Translations under genes and position numbers: made by a program
Virus record (IMG/VR): IMGVR_UViG_3300018080_000249
Location: 1-48,961 of that record
Source: a virus
Strand: one strand, 5' to 3'
Length of the DNA stretch: 48,961 nucleotides
Shown here: positions 6,329 to 13,171 of the stretch, one piece after another
Numbering within the stretch: position 1 is the stretch's first letter
Layout of the letters: every line of letters starts with the position of its first letter
Notes under the pieces: generated by a model
The model's database searches: none
Told to the model about the DNA's origin: nothing
Seen by the model: only the letters and a program-made list of their open reading frames with translations

Positions 6329-6926
6329 AAAGGAAGCAGAAGCCTATATCAACGCCGCAACGGGCGCCGAACGTGCAAGATGCAAGAATCAGGTGTTTGC
6401 ATATTTGTACGGTGGTGACCCGTTAGTACTGCCAGGCTCAAAATCAAAAGACTTATTGGCAATGTATTCAAAAAGGGACGCAGAGATCACTAATAGAATG
6501 TGGAGGAGACCGATGGCTAAAAAGCAGAAGAAAGAGGATGTGACAAAACTGTCCAAGAGGGAGTTGATTAAGAGGCTCAAGAAGCTGGAATCAATGTACA
6601 AGAAGCTAGAATCAGAGCATAAGGCTACACTCGAAAGTCTTTATGCCGCACGCAAAAATTATGACAATGCACGTCAGGAGTTGAACTGCATCGAGGCAGC
6701 GATGCCTATGCAACCCGATGCTATGTTTGCTTTCAACACTTATAAGGATGCCACACTGGTAGGCAGAATTAAGATACTGGATAAAGTGGTTAGGAGTCAA
6801 GGTGCAAGGCTCGGGCGTGCGCTGACGCTCGTGCGGCAGTTCCTTAGCCCTATGTACACAGTGGAAGAGGCCAATAAGCGATTGGCTTTTGTTATGGATG
6901 GCAAGGTTCCTGCGGAAGGGGAGTAA
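6321..6926 (+). CDS. Coiled-coil protein with shared N-terminal domain, 201 aa
   Basis: ATG 6321 overlaps the previous gene. The first 35 residues resemble the N-terminus of the upstream protein. Residues about 65-120 form a Lys/Glu-rich coiled coil (SKRELIKRLKKLESMYKKLESEHKATLESLYAARKNYDNARQELN). The last third is a helical globular part. It may be a domain-swapped relative of its neighbour in which the zinc part was replaced by a coiled coil. Function unknown. Confidence 0.6.
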   Translation: MNRKEAEAYINAATGAERARCKNQVFAYLYGGDPLVLPGSKSKDLLAMYSKRDAEITNRMWRRPMAKKQKKEDVTKLSKRELIKRLKKLESMYKKLESEHKATLESLYAARKNYDNARQELNCIEAAMPMQPDAMFAFNTYKDATLVGRIKILDKVVRSQGARLGRALTLVRQFLSPMYTVEEANKRLAFVMDGKVPAEGE

Positions 6927-6927
6927 G

Positions 6928-7590
6928 ATGCAGCGTTATTGGGATTTAAGTGAAAAAGAACGTGCCGAGTTGTCGGATGCAGACATGAGTGCCTATGAGA
7001 AAATCGAACTCATGGAACGTGGACTCGTTGTGCCACCTGAGCCTGAGTATGAGGATGTGGTGGAGGTTGTGATTCCAACATACAAAGTCTACAAGCTAAC
7101 GTACAACAGCAGGTATAATGGACTACCAATACTCTTCAAAGAATTGGAAACAGCGGAAGAGGCAGCAGCAGCGTTGCGTGGTGGCATGACGCATGAAACG
7201 GATTATAACACGGGGAAGTCTTTTGTTAAGGCAATAGAGGAAATCAGTATCACGACGGAGACGGTCTGCGAAGAGACAGATATTAACAAATCCCGTTCTG
7301 CACTGGCAGAGGCCAAGGCTGCTAGATCACGTAATGATATCAAGAGACGAGAATATCAGGATGCCGTTAGCAAGCTATCCGAGGCACTCACCGAGATGCG
7401 GAATGATAGGTACGAGTGTCAGGGCATCCTGCAACGGTTGACGAAGATGAAAGCTGTATGGGAAGATTATGTTAAGACCTGTGGCGGGGATCGGAATGTA
7501 GCGTATAAGTTCCTGCGGAAAGCCTATGATCTTGAGGATATAGAGCAGATGCGTGAGTGGCTTGATGTGGGGTGTCTTACCAATTATTAA
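6928..7590 (+). CDS. Hypothetical protein with coiled coil, 220 aa
   Basis: ATG 6928 follows GGAAGGGGAG directly after the previous stop. The N-terminal 30 residues are acidic; residues about 40-100 contain strands (YEDVVEVVIPTYKVYKLTYNSRYNG) and a helix (ETAEEAAAALRGG). Residues about 125-190 form a long charged helix, probably coiled coil. No motif recognised. The gene is followed by a strong ribosome site for the next small gene. Confidence 0.6.
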   Translation: MQRYWDLSEKERAELSDADMSAYEKIELMERGLVVPPEPEYEDVVEVVIPTYKVYKLTYNSRYNGLPILFKELETAEEAAAALRGGMTHETDYNTGKSFVKAIEEISITTETVCEETDINKSRSALAEAKAARSRNDIKRREYQDAVSKLSEALTEMRNDRYECQGILQRLTKMKAVWEDYVKTCGGDRNVAYKFLRKAYDLEDIEQMREWLDVGCLTNY

Positions 7591-7616
7591 AGTTGCTCCT
7601 AAGGAGGAGGCTAAGG

Positions 7617-7844
7617 ATGAAGATTGAACTACCAAAAGGGAGTGTACATTTCAGTGAATTGAGCATCGGGGATATATTCCTCCTAGATGGAAAGGTTGGG
7701 ATGAAAATCAAAGTACCAAGTAACCCGCAAACAGAGGGTTTGGATTTGAGTACGGGCATAAGTTGGCAAATAAGTCGTAACGAGTTAGTGACCAAGGTGG
7801 ACGGCACACTGAAAGTGAGAGGACCGCAAGATGCGCGAGGTTAA
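7617..7844 (+). CDS. Hypothetical beta-rich protein, 75 aa
   Basis: ATG 7617 is chosen because of AAGGAGG 9-15 bases upstream; the frame is open for 15 more codons without a site. The product is beta-rich (VHFSELSIGDIFLLDGKVGMKIKV), resembling short SH3-like or 'hydrophilic loop' phage proteins such as the one at 9334. It overlaps the nuclease-like gene by 14 bases. Confidence 0.6.
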   Translation: MKIELPKGSVHFSELSIGDIFLLDGKVGMKIKVPSNPQTEGLDLSTGISWQISRNELVTKVDGTLKVRGPQDARG

Positions 7845-8889
7845 GTATCTTAGTCCTACGTCAATCAGTACATGGAAGGCGGATCGGACGGAGTTCTTCT
7901 TTCGTTACCTTGCAGATGATAGGCCGGAGAGGCTGCCGCAGACACGTCCCATGAGTGTGGGGTCAGCTTTCGATGCCTACGTGAAGGCGTACCTTGTGGA
8001 ACGATTGTTCAAATCAACAGATGTTGATGGGGTGGACTATAGTCTAGAGCATCTGTTCGAACAACAAGTAGAACCGCATAACCGCGATTGGGCTTGGGTG
8101 GCGGGGCGCGAGGCTATGGAACTGTATCGGGCATCCGGGGCGCTCGCGGACCTATGCTTGGAGCTCGATGCTGCGAGTTCGGAGCCACGGTTCGAGTTCA
8201 AGGTTGAGGGTAGGGTCAGCCACCAGAAGGTAACGGATGGTGTACCATTCCTCGGGCGGCCGGATCTGTATTTCACGATTGAAACTCGTGATTCTGATGG
8301 TAGAGTTTATATAACGCATGTAATCATCGACTGGAAAGTCAATGGTTGGTGCGCGCGGCGCGCACCGTCGCCTGTTAAGGGCTACAAGATGTGCCGGACA
8401 TGGCGGTATGGTCTTAAAAAAGAGCATAAAGCGTATCTTGCAAGTTGCATGGCGCAAGATATGGGTTTGGATTATGGCAAAGGGGCGTTTGTACGCTCTC
8501 AGCATAAAGATGCCGTGATCATGCGGAGTGGTGGGATAGAGATCGACGTTGCTCATAAGATGGAGGAACTCAACCTTGGGTGGGCAACTCAAGAGACTAT
8601 TTATGCATGGGTCTTGGGGGTTCGCCCAGGGGAAGAGTTCGTATGCGGTATTGATCAACTCGTGGGTCGGTCGCGGGTTAGCAGTTTGAGGAACAGGGTG
8701 TCGTCCACGTTTCAGTTAGCGTTGCTAACTGAAGCAGCAGATATCTGGACACGCATACGTGGGGGATTTATTTTCGATGAGGACAACGAGGAGCGAATCG
8801 AGATGCTATCCGCTTATGCGGAGGGCTATCGGAAGGATGATTCAGAGCATCGCGATTGGTTGGAAGGGATAATTCGTGGTAGACGCTAA
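7831..8889 (+). CDS. PD-(D/E)XK superfamily nuclease (Cas4/RecB-like)
   Basis: The 352-residue protein opens with YLSPTSISTWKADRTEFFFRYL, the 'SxSxxxxWxxCPxxFxxRY' type start of RecB-family nucleases, although the usual Cys is absent. PMSVGSAFDAYVKA (about residues 40-54) matches the helix with 'GxxxHxxV', and GRPDLY (Asp145) with VIIDWKVNG (Asp167-Trp-Lys169) supplies the metal-binding D...(D/E)xK. In phages such proteins act as 5'-3' exonucleases in recombination or DNA processing. No cysteine cluster for an Fe-S centre is seen. Fold confidence is good; substrate is inferred. Confidence 0.75.
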   Translation: MREVKYLSPTSISTWKADRTEFFFRYLADDRPERLPQTRPMSVGSAFDAYVKAYLVERLFKSTDVDGVDYSLEHLFEQQVEPHNRDWAWVAGREAMELYRASGALADLCLELDAASSEPRFEFKVEGRVSHQKVTDGVPFLGRPDLYFTIETRDSDGRVYITHVIIDWKVNGWCARRAPSPVKGYKMCRTWRYGLKKEHKAYLASCMAQDMGLDYGKGAFVRSQHKDAVIMRSGGIEIDVAHKMEELNLGWATQETIYAWVLGVRPGEEFVCGIDQLVGRSRVSSLRNRVSSTFQLALLTEAADIWTRIRGGFIFDEDNEERIEMLSAYAEGYRKDDSEHRDWLEGIIRGRR

Positions 8890-9160
8890 GGATGTGTTCC
8901 GATTTGTAACGGGTGGGGATATGGACAAGGATACTGACACCTGTTTGGTGCAAATATTGAAGGATCAGAAGATGTCTATACTACAAACAGGTAGTATCCA
9001 AGCGTCTAGGATACTGTTAGCTAGGGGGATAGCGGGACATATCTTTAACAGTGCTGAAGTGAATCCTGGGATAGGGTTGAATATAGTTATTGAGACAGAA
9101 TTAAAGGAAATTTTTGAAAGTGCACGAAAAATGATTGGGGAGAAGATCAGTGGAAATTGA
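8876..9160 (+). CDS. Hypothetical protein, 94 aa
   Basis: Starts at GTG 8876, overlapping the nuclease-like gene by 14 bases after GGAAGGGA. An ATG at 8921 is the alternative start. The product is alpha-beta with no membrane segment or metal cluster. The C-terminal helix (ELKEIFESARKMIGEKISG) is amphipathic. The overlap with the nuclease gene suggests coexpression. Confidence 0.55.
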   Translation: MVDAKDVFRFVTGGDMDKDTDTCLVQILKDQKMSILQTGSIQASRILLARGIAGHIFNSAEVNPGIGLNIVIETELKEIFESARKMIGEKISGN

Positions 9161-9341
9161 ATCAAAGAGTAGTGATAAGAAGCCGTTTTGTAATATCGTG
9201 TGGGGTAGATGCTTTTTGAAGAATGGGGATCTCTGGTTCAAGGCTAAGGACGTAAGTGTTCGGCTGTCAGATGGTGAGGTTTGGGATTTTAAGGAAGATG
9301 ATTTAGTGACACCTGTGAAGGCGAGGGTGACCTATGCCTAG
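9150..9341 (+). CDS. Hypothetical beta-rich protein, 63 aa
   Basis: GTG 9150 is chosen because GGGGAGAAG lies just upstream and the start overlaps the previous gene. The sequence is strand-rich (FCNIVWGRCFLKNGDLWFKAKDVSVRLSDGEVWDFKEDDLVTPV), suggesting a small barrel. It overlaps the next gene by eight bases. No family recognised. Confidence 0.5.
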   Translation: MEIESKSSDKKPFCNIVWGRCFLKNGDLWFKAKDVSVRLSDGEVWDFKEDDLVTPVKARVTYA

Positions 9342-9525
9342 GAAATTCAAAATAGGTGACATGGCGCGGGTCGTGGGTGATGATCCTGAGCAGTCCCATG
9401 GGATACCTCGTGGGGTAAAGGTGCGTATCGTGGATTATACAGGTGGGGAGTTCCCCTATGAGGCTGAATGTGTCCATAGAAGAGGATTTGCGGAGTTCAG
9501 GGCTAAGGAGTTGGAGGCATGGTAA
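9334..9525 (+). CDS. Small SH3-like (KOW-type) protein, 63 aa
   Basis: ATG follows GGCGAGGGTGACCT within the previous gene. The pattern FKIGDMARVVGDDPEQSHGIPRGVKVRIVD...YEAECVHRRGFAEFRAKELEAW is that of a short SH3-like barrel of the kind found in many phage and bacterial regulators ('F.vGD.VrV......G..g.V..i'). Such units bind RNA or protein. The assignment is by pattern only. Confidence 0.55.
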   Translation: MPRKFKIGDMARVVGDDPEQSHGIPRGVKVRIVDYTGGEFPYEAECVHRRGFAEFRAKELEAW

Positions 9526-9528
9526 ATT

Positions 9529-9828
9529 ATGACACGCAAGGAAAGGGTCTTAGCACACTGGCGACGGATGCGCGAGGATGCTCGTGGTGCATATGATAAA
9601 AATAACGAGTCACCGGGTCCCGGGAGTTGTGCCTTCTGTCAGGAACTAGGATGCCACAGGTGCCCTATTGCGGTGAAGACCGGATCATATGGTTGTGAGA
9701 GGACACCCTACGACGGGGCGCAAGATGCATGGCGCAATTTTGTGATGTGGGAGAGTGGTACTGAATCCGAGTGGCAAGCAGCGGCGGACCAGATGATAGC
9801 CTTCTTGGAGGATCTGCCAGATGATTAG
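9529..9828 (+). CDS. Cys-rich hypothetical protein, 99 aa
   Basis: ATG 9529 begins three bases after the previous stop; GGAG lies in the end of that gene. The middle has CAFCQELGCHRCPI and a further Cys (about residues 34-64), a probable zinc site recalling a phage protein that opens 'W...M..D....G..CAFC'. The N-terminus is a basic helix (TRKERVLAHWRRMREDARGAY). It overlaps the phosphoesterase gene by eight bases. Confidence 0.6.
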   Translation: MTRKERVLAHWRRMREDARGAYDKNNESPGPGSCAFCQELGCHRCPIAVKTGSYGCERTPYDGAQDAWRNFVMWESGTESEWQAAADQMIAFLEDLPDD

Positions 9829-10297
9829 GGTGACAGCCGACCTCCACATCGGGGACAGCTACCTTGCGCGGCGTGGTTTTGGGAGTGCGGGGGAGATGGC
9901 AGAGTATGTGCTAGGCATCTGGAATCGGGACGTGGGGGCCGAAGATGACGTGTACGTCATCGGGGATTTCGTCATGGATGGCTGGGAGTCTTATGTGGAG
10001 CGGATGGTTGGTAGGATTCATTTGATCCGTGGAAATCACGACACGGAAAGTGCAATGCACGCTCTATGGGAGCGTGGTGTCGAAATCTTGGGTCATGTGC
10101 ATGAGCTCAATATGCAAGAACGTGTGATACTTGTGCACAAGCCCACGGCGCAAGTTGCAGGAAGCGATGGGGCCGTTCCTATCATGCTACATGGTCACGG
10201 TCATTCAAATCGGGCCACGGATGTTGGGATTTGGTCTTGGGATAAGATTCCGACACTTGAGGAGGCAGTGGCCTATGCTAAAGGTGCTGTTAGTTGA
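9821..10297 (+). CDS. Calcineurin-like metallophosphoesterase
   Basis: A compact 158-residue member of the metallophosphoesterase superfamily. The metal ligands are all visible: Asp7 and His9 (TADLHIGD), Asp49 in VYVIGDFV, Asn72, His73 and Asp74 in IRGNHD, and the final HGHGHS near residues 123-128. A His near residue 91 (LGHVHE) may be a further ligand. Phage enzymes of this length act on phosphodiesters or phosphoproteins; the substrate here is unknown. It closes the left gene block and overlaps a tiny membrane-peptide gene. Confidence 0.85.
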   Translation: MIRVTADLHIGDSYLARRGFGSAGEMAEYVLGIWNRDVGAEDDVYVIGDFVMDGWESYVERMVGRIHLIRGNHDTESAMHALWERGVEILGHVHELNMQERVILVHKPTAQVAGSDGAVPIMLHGHGHSNRATDVGIWSWDKIPTLEEAVAYAKGAVS

Positions 10298-10352
10298 ATT
10301 GGCCATTGTGCTGGTATGGGCGGCTTGGGATATGTTTAAGAGGAAGGGTTAA
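10275..10352 (+). CDS. Tiny membrane peptide, 25 aa
   Basis: ATG 10275 lies inside the end of the phosphoesterase gene, with TTGAGGAGG about ten bases upstream. The 25-residue product is one hydrophobic helix (LLVELAIVLVWAAWDMF) with a Lys/Arg tail KRKG. The ribosome site, the overlap and a coherent transmembrane design support translation, but at this length chance cannot be excluded. It is the last gene before the control region. Confidence 0.4.
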   Translation: MLKVLLVELAIVLVWAAWDMFKRKG

Positions 10353-10462
10353 TGATTCCGGTATTTTGACAAGAATTAATATCTTCATTCCTGGGGCACC
10401 CTCTTAAGGAAGCACTACGGCAGGAAATGGCGTATATGCCCTTTGTTGGGGGAAGGAATAGG

Positions 10463-10495
10463 GGCGCAAGTCGCGGGAGTGTAACGACTTGCGCC
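10463..10495. promoter_or_regulatory. Perfect 11-bp inverted repeat
   Basis: GGCGCAAGTCG (10463-10473) and CGACTTGCGCC (10485-10495) are exact reverse complements with an 11-base spacer. The arms contain the GCGCAAG/CTTGCGC word that recurs in the array at 10943 and in the hairpin at 11184. There is no T tract after it, so it may be a protein-binding site rather than an intrinsic terminator. Confidence 0.6.
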
Positions 10496-10763
10496 TTGCA
10501 TTACGGGAAAGCTAACATACGTTATGTAAGTCGCTTGTATATATTCTATTATATACTTTTTTTCTATATACTGGAGAATTAGTTAGGGTTAGTAGTAAGT
10601 AATTCGTAACAGCAGTCCATTGCTTGACTTAGGTCATTATACCATTAACTTACTCGTGTTTGTCAGTACCATTTCAGTATACGGGGCTTTTGGCGCAAGT
10701 CGCAAGCCATTTGGGGCCATTGGGTTATGTTCCAAAATATCCCATGGTTGAGGATTAAAACTT

Positions 10764-10784
10764 TTGTCAAGATTGCGGAATCAT
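10764..10784. repeat. 21-base repeat, copy 1
   Basis: The sequence TTGTCAAGATTGCGGAAT plus CAT is repeated exactly at 14945-14965. Both copies lie in non-coding control DNA, both directly before an AT-rich or A-rich tract. Read on the minus strand it contains TTGACA. Confidence 0.75.
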
Positions 10785-10942
10785 GCAATTGATGTATTTT
10801 GAATCGTATTGCGTGGGTAAGCCATTTAGGCAGTCAATATGGCAGCATTTTAGGGTATTATTTACTCGCTGTCGGGTGTGACATTCGCAATAGGTAAAAA
10901 AGGCCATGATGGTTTACTCAACTCATTTTGACACAACGGGAC

Positions 10943-11035
10943 CTTGCATCTTGCATCTTGCGCCTTGCATCTTGCGCCTTGCATCTTGCGCCTTGCATCT
11001 TGCGCCTTATACGCAGGTGCCTTATACGCAGGCGC
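10943..11035. repeat. CTTGCAT/CTTGCGC tandem array with two 15-bp units
   Basis: Nine directly repeated 7-bp units follow each other without a gap from 10943 to 11005: CTTGCAT twice, then CTTGCGC and CTTGCAT alternating and ending with CTTGCGC. Two 15-bp units, CTTATACGCAGGTGC and CTTATACGCAGGCGC, follow at 11006-11035. Units are too short and too close for CRISPR. They look like iterons bound by an initiator or partition protein, and a ParB-like gene lies 0.7 kb away. Confidence 0.85.
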
Positions 11036-11183
11036 ATTTTATATAGATTCTGGACGCAAGGCGCAAGTGCCCATTGTGTAACCATCCATTGTTGATTCTG
11101 CAAATCACATTGAGTGTCATATGTGACGGCAGACTTCTACTGTAGGCTTGGCACGCTACGCCTTTAAAAGCATTAGTTGTAAA

Positions 11184-11218
11184 CACTTGCGCCTTGCAAC
11201 ATTCACAAGGCGCAAGTG
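11184..11218 (-). terminator. 13-bp hairpin at the end of the minus-strand cluster
   Basis: CACTTGCGCCTTG (11184-11196) and CAAGGCGCAAGTG (11206-11218) form a perfect 13-bp stem with a 9-base loop, three bases beyond the stop of the minus-strand gene at 11221. On the minus strand it is followed by TTTACAA, a short T run, so weak intrinsic termination is possible. The stem also carries the CTTGCGC word of the nearby array. Confidence 0.5.
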
Positions 11219-11220
11219 GC

Positions 11221-11454
11221 TTATTGCTGAGATTCTGACAGCAGATCCATTATACCGCTTGGATGCGCCATTGTAGGCTCATCGGTGTATTCACCGAAGT
11301 AGATTTCACCTTCTTCCAAATCCTCAAAGATGACGAAATCAGCCTTTTGTCCTTGGTGAGGACCATTCAGGAAGGTGATGAACGCCTTACTGAATCCAGG
11401 GGATTTCGTATACACGAGGTCCACTTGGAAGTAGGCTTCATGCTTTTTGAGCAT
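11221..11454 (-). CDS. Hypothetical protein, 77 aa
   Basis: The ATG at 11454 is preceded on the minus strand by AAAGGAGG at the ideal distance. The product is soluble, with strands (AYFQVDLVYTK, KADFVIFEDLEEGEIYFGEY) and an acidic middle. No domain recognised. It is the last gene of the minus-strand cluster and is separated from the ParB-like gene by about 240 bases that can form strong secondary structure. Confidence 0.65.
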   Translation of the reverse strand: MLKKHEAYFQVDLVYTKSPGFSKAFITFLNGPHQGQKADFVIFEDLEEGEIYFGEYTDEPTMAHPSGIMDLLSESQQ

Positions 11455-11694
11455 TGTAGCCTCCTTTCAAGGATTGAGGGGCGCGGGCCATTGCACCGGG
11501 AGCATTGTGTGCTCAACGCCTATATGACCGGAGTTTGTTTGCCCGCGCCCCATTGATTCATAGTGCCATCGGACCTTGCCCCTTGGCCGATAGTTGGCCT
11601 GAGCGTGTAGGCTATCCCCATTGGATGCCTTGAGCGACTCACGTCAACGTGACTTCAAATCATCATTGATTTTGAAGTCAACGCCACAGGGGAT
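11455..11694. other. Structured intergenic spacer between ParB-like gene and small gene
   Basis: No gene is seen here. Two stems stand out. GGGGCGCGGGC (11478-11488) pairs perfectly with GCCCGCGCCCC (11541-11551) and encloses a small hairpin GAGCA/TGCTC (11500-11514) and a CCGG/CCGG pairing. A second stem, 11650-11662 with 11667-11680, is 13 bp with one bulge and sits 14 bases after the ParB-like stop. The first could be a leader RNA of the gene at 11221; the second a terminator without a T tract. Confidence 0.5.
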
Positions 11695-12750
11695 TTACAA
11701 CGTTCCCTCTATGACGCTTTGCTTGATACGAAGGGCCGTAGCCTTGAAGGCTTTCCAGATCTCCGGCTTGTGCTTTACGACCAGATCGACGAGGTACAGC
11801 CTTTCATCCTGCTGCTTGAGGCCCTTCACGTCTTGCTTCCCGGCGTGCTGCTGAGTGAGGAGCTTGAATCCCTCACTGTCCCACGCGCCTGAGTCAAGCT
11901 GCTCTTGCATGGCATTCGCAGACATGGCCTTGGCGCGCGTCCCTTCCTTCTTGACGACCTTGAGCGTCTCCGCCCATTGCCGCGAGAAGTTCGGGCCGGG
12001 ATTGCCCTTGCTGTGCTTCGGGACGCCGTTGTCGTCGAGGATTTTGCAATCCTCTTCGAGGGCCTTTGCCAGCTTCTTTACGTCGCCGTAGGTCAGCTTG
12101 GCGGGGCACTTGACGCCCTTGGGCAGGGGCTCCTTGGCCTCCAAGTGGCGGAGGCACTGTGCGACGCGAGGAGGGCATTTCCAGACGGCGATGGATGCCT
12201 GGAGCTGGCCCTTGTACGTCTCGTGGACGAGCTTCCGGATTTCCACGCGATTCTTGACTGGGTCCTTCTTCAGCTCCGCCAGCTTCTCCCTCTTGCTGCT
12301 TGGGACAGCTGTCTGGAACTTTGCGAAGAGACCTTCAAGCCTTGCGCAGATTTCCTCCTCGGTGCAGCCTTCGTCCTTGAGGATTGCCACGGCCATGTCC
12401 CGTTCCGACCGGAACCTGAGCGAAACGACTGTGCCGTGGTCGACCTTGGCAAGGGCGGCCTCAGACGCGTTCGTGATATCCTTGCGGATGATCACGGGAA
12501 TCCCGTTCGGGAACAGCTCCTTGAATCGCTTGGGGTTACGCTTGGCAACGATGCTTGCACCGTTGTAGCGCCTGTAACCCCGCACGATTTCCAGAACGCC
12601 CTCGTCGTTCTTCCATGCCTGGATGGGCTCGTCCATGCCCCGGTCTTCGAGCGAATCCGCCATGCCCTCATAGTCGAGAGAGGCGGTGAGACGGGTGTTG
12701 ACGCCCTGCGTCAAATCATTGAGCGCTACATCCTTGATCTGATGCTTCAT
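11695..12750 (-). CDS. ParB/Srx-fold domain protein (ParB-like)
   Basis: With ATG 12750 the product has 351 residues. Near the N-terminus, DYEGMADSLEDRGMDEPIQAWKNDEGVLEIVRGYRRYNGA matches the ParB N-terminal nuclease-like domain: 'l..sI...G...Pi.v....g...iv.G.RR..A', with the RGYRRY box. The middle and C-terminus are helical and basic, without a clear second ParB motif. The family includes DNA-binding CTPases and phage DNA-modification or regulatory proteins. No ParA is visible. Codons are much richer in G and C than the neighbours, suggesting separate origin. A GTG at 12792 would add 14 residues; neither start has a good ribosome site. Confidence 0.75.
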   Translation of the reverse strand: MKHQIKDVALNDLTQGVNTRLTASLDYEGMADSLEDRGMDEPIQAWKNDEGVLEIVRGYRRYNGASIVAKRNPKRFKELFPNGIPVIIRKDITNASEAALAKVDHGTVVSLRFRSERDMAVAILKDEGCTEEEICARLEGLFAKFQTAVPSSKREKLAELKKDPVKNRVEIRKLVHETYKGQLQASIAVWKCPPRVAQCLRHLEAKEPLPKGVKCPAKLTYGDVKKLAKALEEDCKILDDNGVPKHSKGNPGPNFSRQWAETLKVVKKEGTRAKAMSANAMQEQLDSGAWDSEGFKLLTQQHAGKQDVKGLKQQDERLYLVDLVVKHKPEIWKAFKATALRIKQSVIEGTL

Positions 12751-12796
12751 GAGACAGTCCGTTCCAGACCAAGGGGCAAGGCCCGATGACACTATT

Positions 12797-12820
12797 CTAG
12801 GCTAGTGACTTGGCGGCCCT
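12797..12820. repeat. 24-bp inverted repeat, left arm
   Basis: This 24-base stretch, from CTAGGCTAGTGACTTG to GCGGCCCT, is the exact reverse complement of 13108-13131. The two arms flank the minus-strand gene at 12828-13091. Confidence 0.85.
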
Positions 12821-12827
12821 GATAAAA

Positions 12828-13091
12828 TCAGCGAGTGAGCGCATGGTAGAGAGCTTCAAGCTCCCAGCCCACAAGGGGCAGGTCTTCATAGGCATCTACG
12901 AATTGCTGTTGCGTCAGGTTGCCTAGGTTGATGGTCTGCTTGAACTGCGCCGAAATCCTTTTATTCCTCAGAATCCGGGAGCACATCTTTGTGCTTATGA
13001 AGGCTTCCCGGCGCGTGATCCTGCCGTTATCGGCAAGTGTCCAGAGATACGTCAAGGCAGCACAAGATTGCGGGATAGTGCATAGTGACAT
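12828..13091 (-). CDS. Putative small DNA-binding protein, 87 aa
   Basis: ATG 13091 is preferred; a TTG at 13118 would put the start inside the inverted repeat. The protein has a helical pattern with NGRITRREAFISTKMCSRILRN, which is reminiscent of a winged-helix or helix-turn-helix unit, and ends LVGWELEALYHALTR. Its only near neighbours are the ParB-like gene and another small basic protein, so a regulatory role is plausible. It is flanked by a perfect 24-bp inverted repeat. Family not recognised. Confidence 0.5.
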   Translation of the reverse strand: MSLCTIPQSCAALTYLWTLADNGRITRREAFISTKMCSRILRNKRISAQFKQTINLGNLTQQQFVDAYEDLPLVGWELEALYHALTR

Positions 13092-13107
13092 ATTGGCCTC
13101 ATTTCCA

Positions 13108-13131
13108 AGGGCCGCCAAGTCACTAGCCTAG
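13108..13131. repeat. 24-bp inverted repeat, right arm
   Basis: Exact reverse complement of 12797-12820. On the minus strand it lies directly upstream of the gene at 13091, while the other arm lies just upstream of the ParB-like gene, so each minus-strand gene has one arm in its 5' region. Confidence 0.85.
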
Positions 13132-13171
13132 TATGTTACAGTCAAGGCGAAACGCCGTTGACCGTTTACGT

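Larger units (their letters stand above)
10353..11220. other. Non-coding control region A
   Basis: About 870 bases with no convincing gene on either strand. It contains a long perfect hairpin (10463-10495), an AT-rich stretch with TATATA words (10535-10575), a copy of a 21-base sequence also found at 14945, a 7-bp tandem array (10943-11005) with two 15-bp units after it, and a terminator-like hairpin at its right end. This mix of AT-rich DNA and iterated sequence is what a replication origin or a partition site often looks like; that function is inferred. Confidence 0.6.

Noticed and set aside
10943-11035. Short tandem array considered as a CRISPR
   Set aside because: Units are 7 and 15 bp, adjacent and without unique spacers, and no cas genes are present.
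11905-12789. Plus-strand open frame of 294 codons opposite the ParB-like gene
   Set aside because: It is the antisense shadow of a GC-rich gene; the minus-strand product has the ParB RGYRRY box, whereas this frame shows no motif and no ribosome site.
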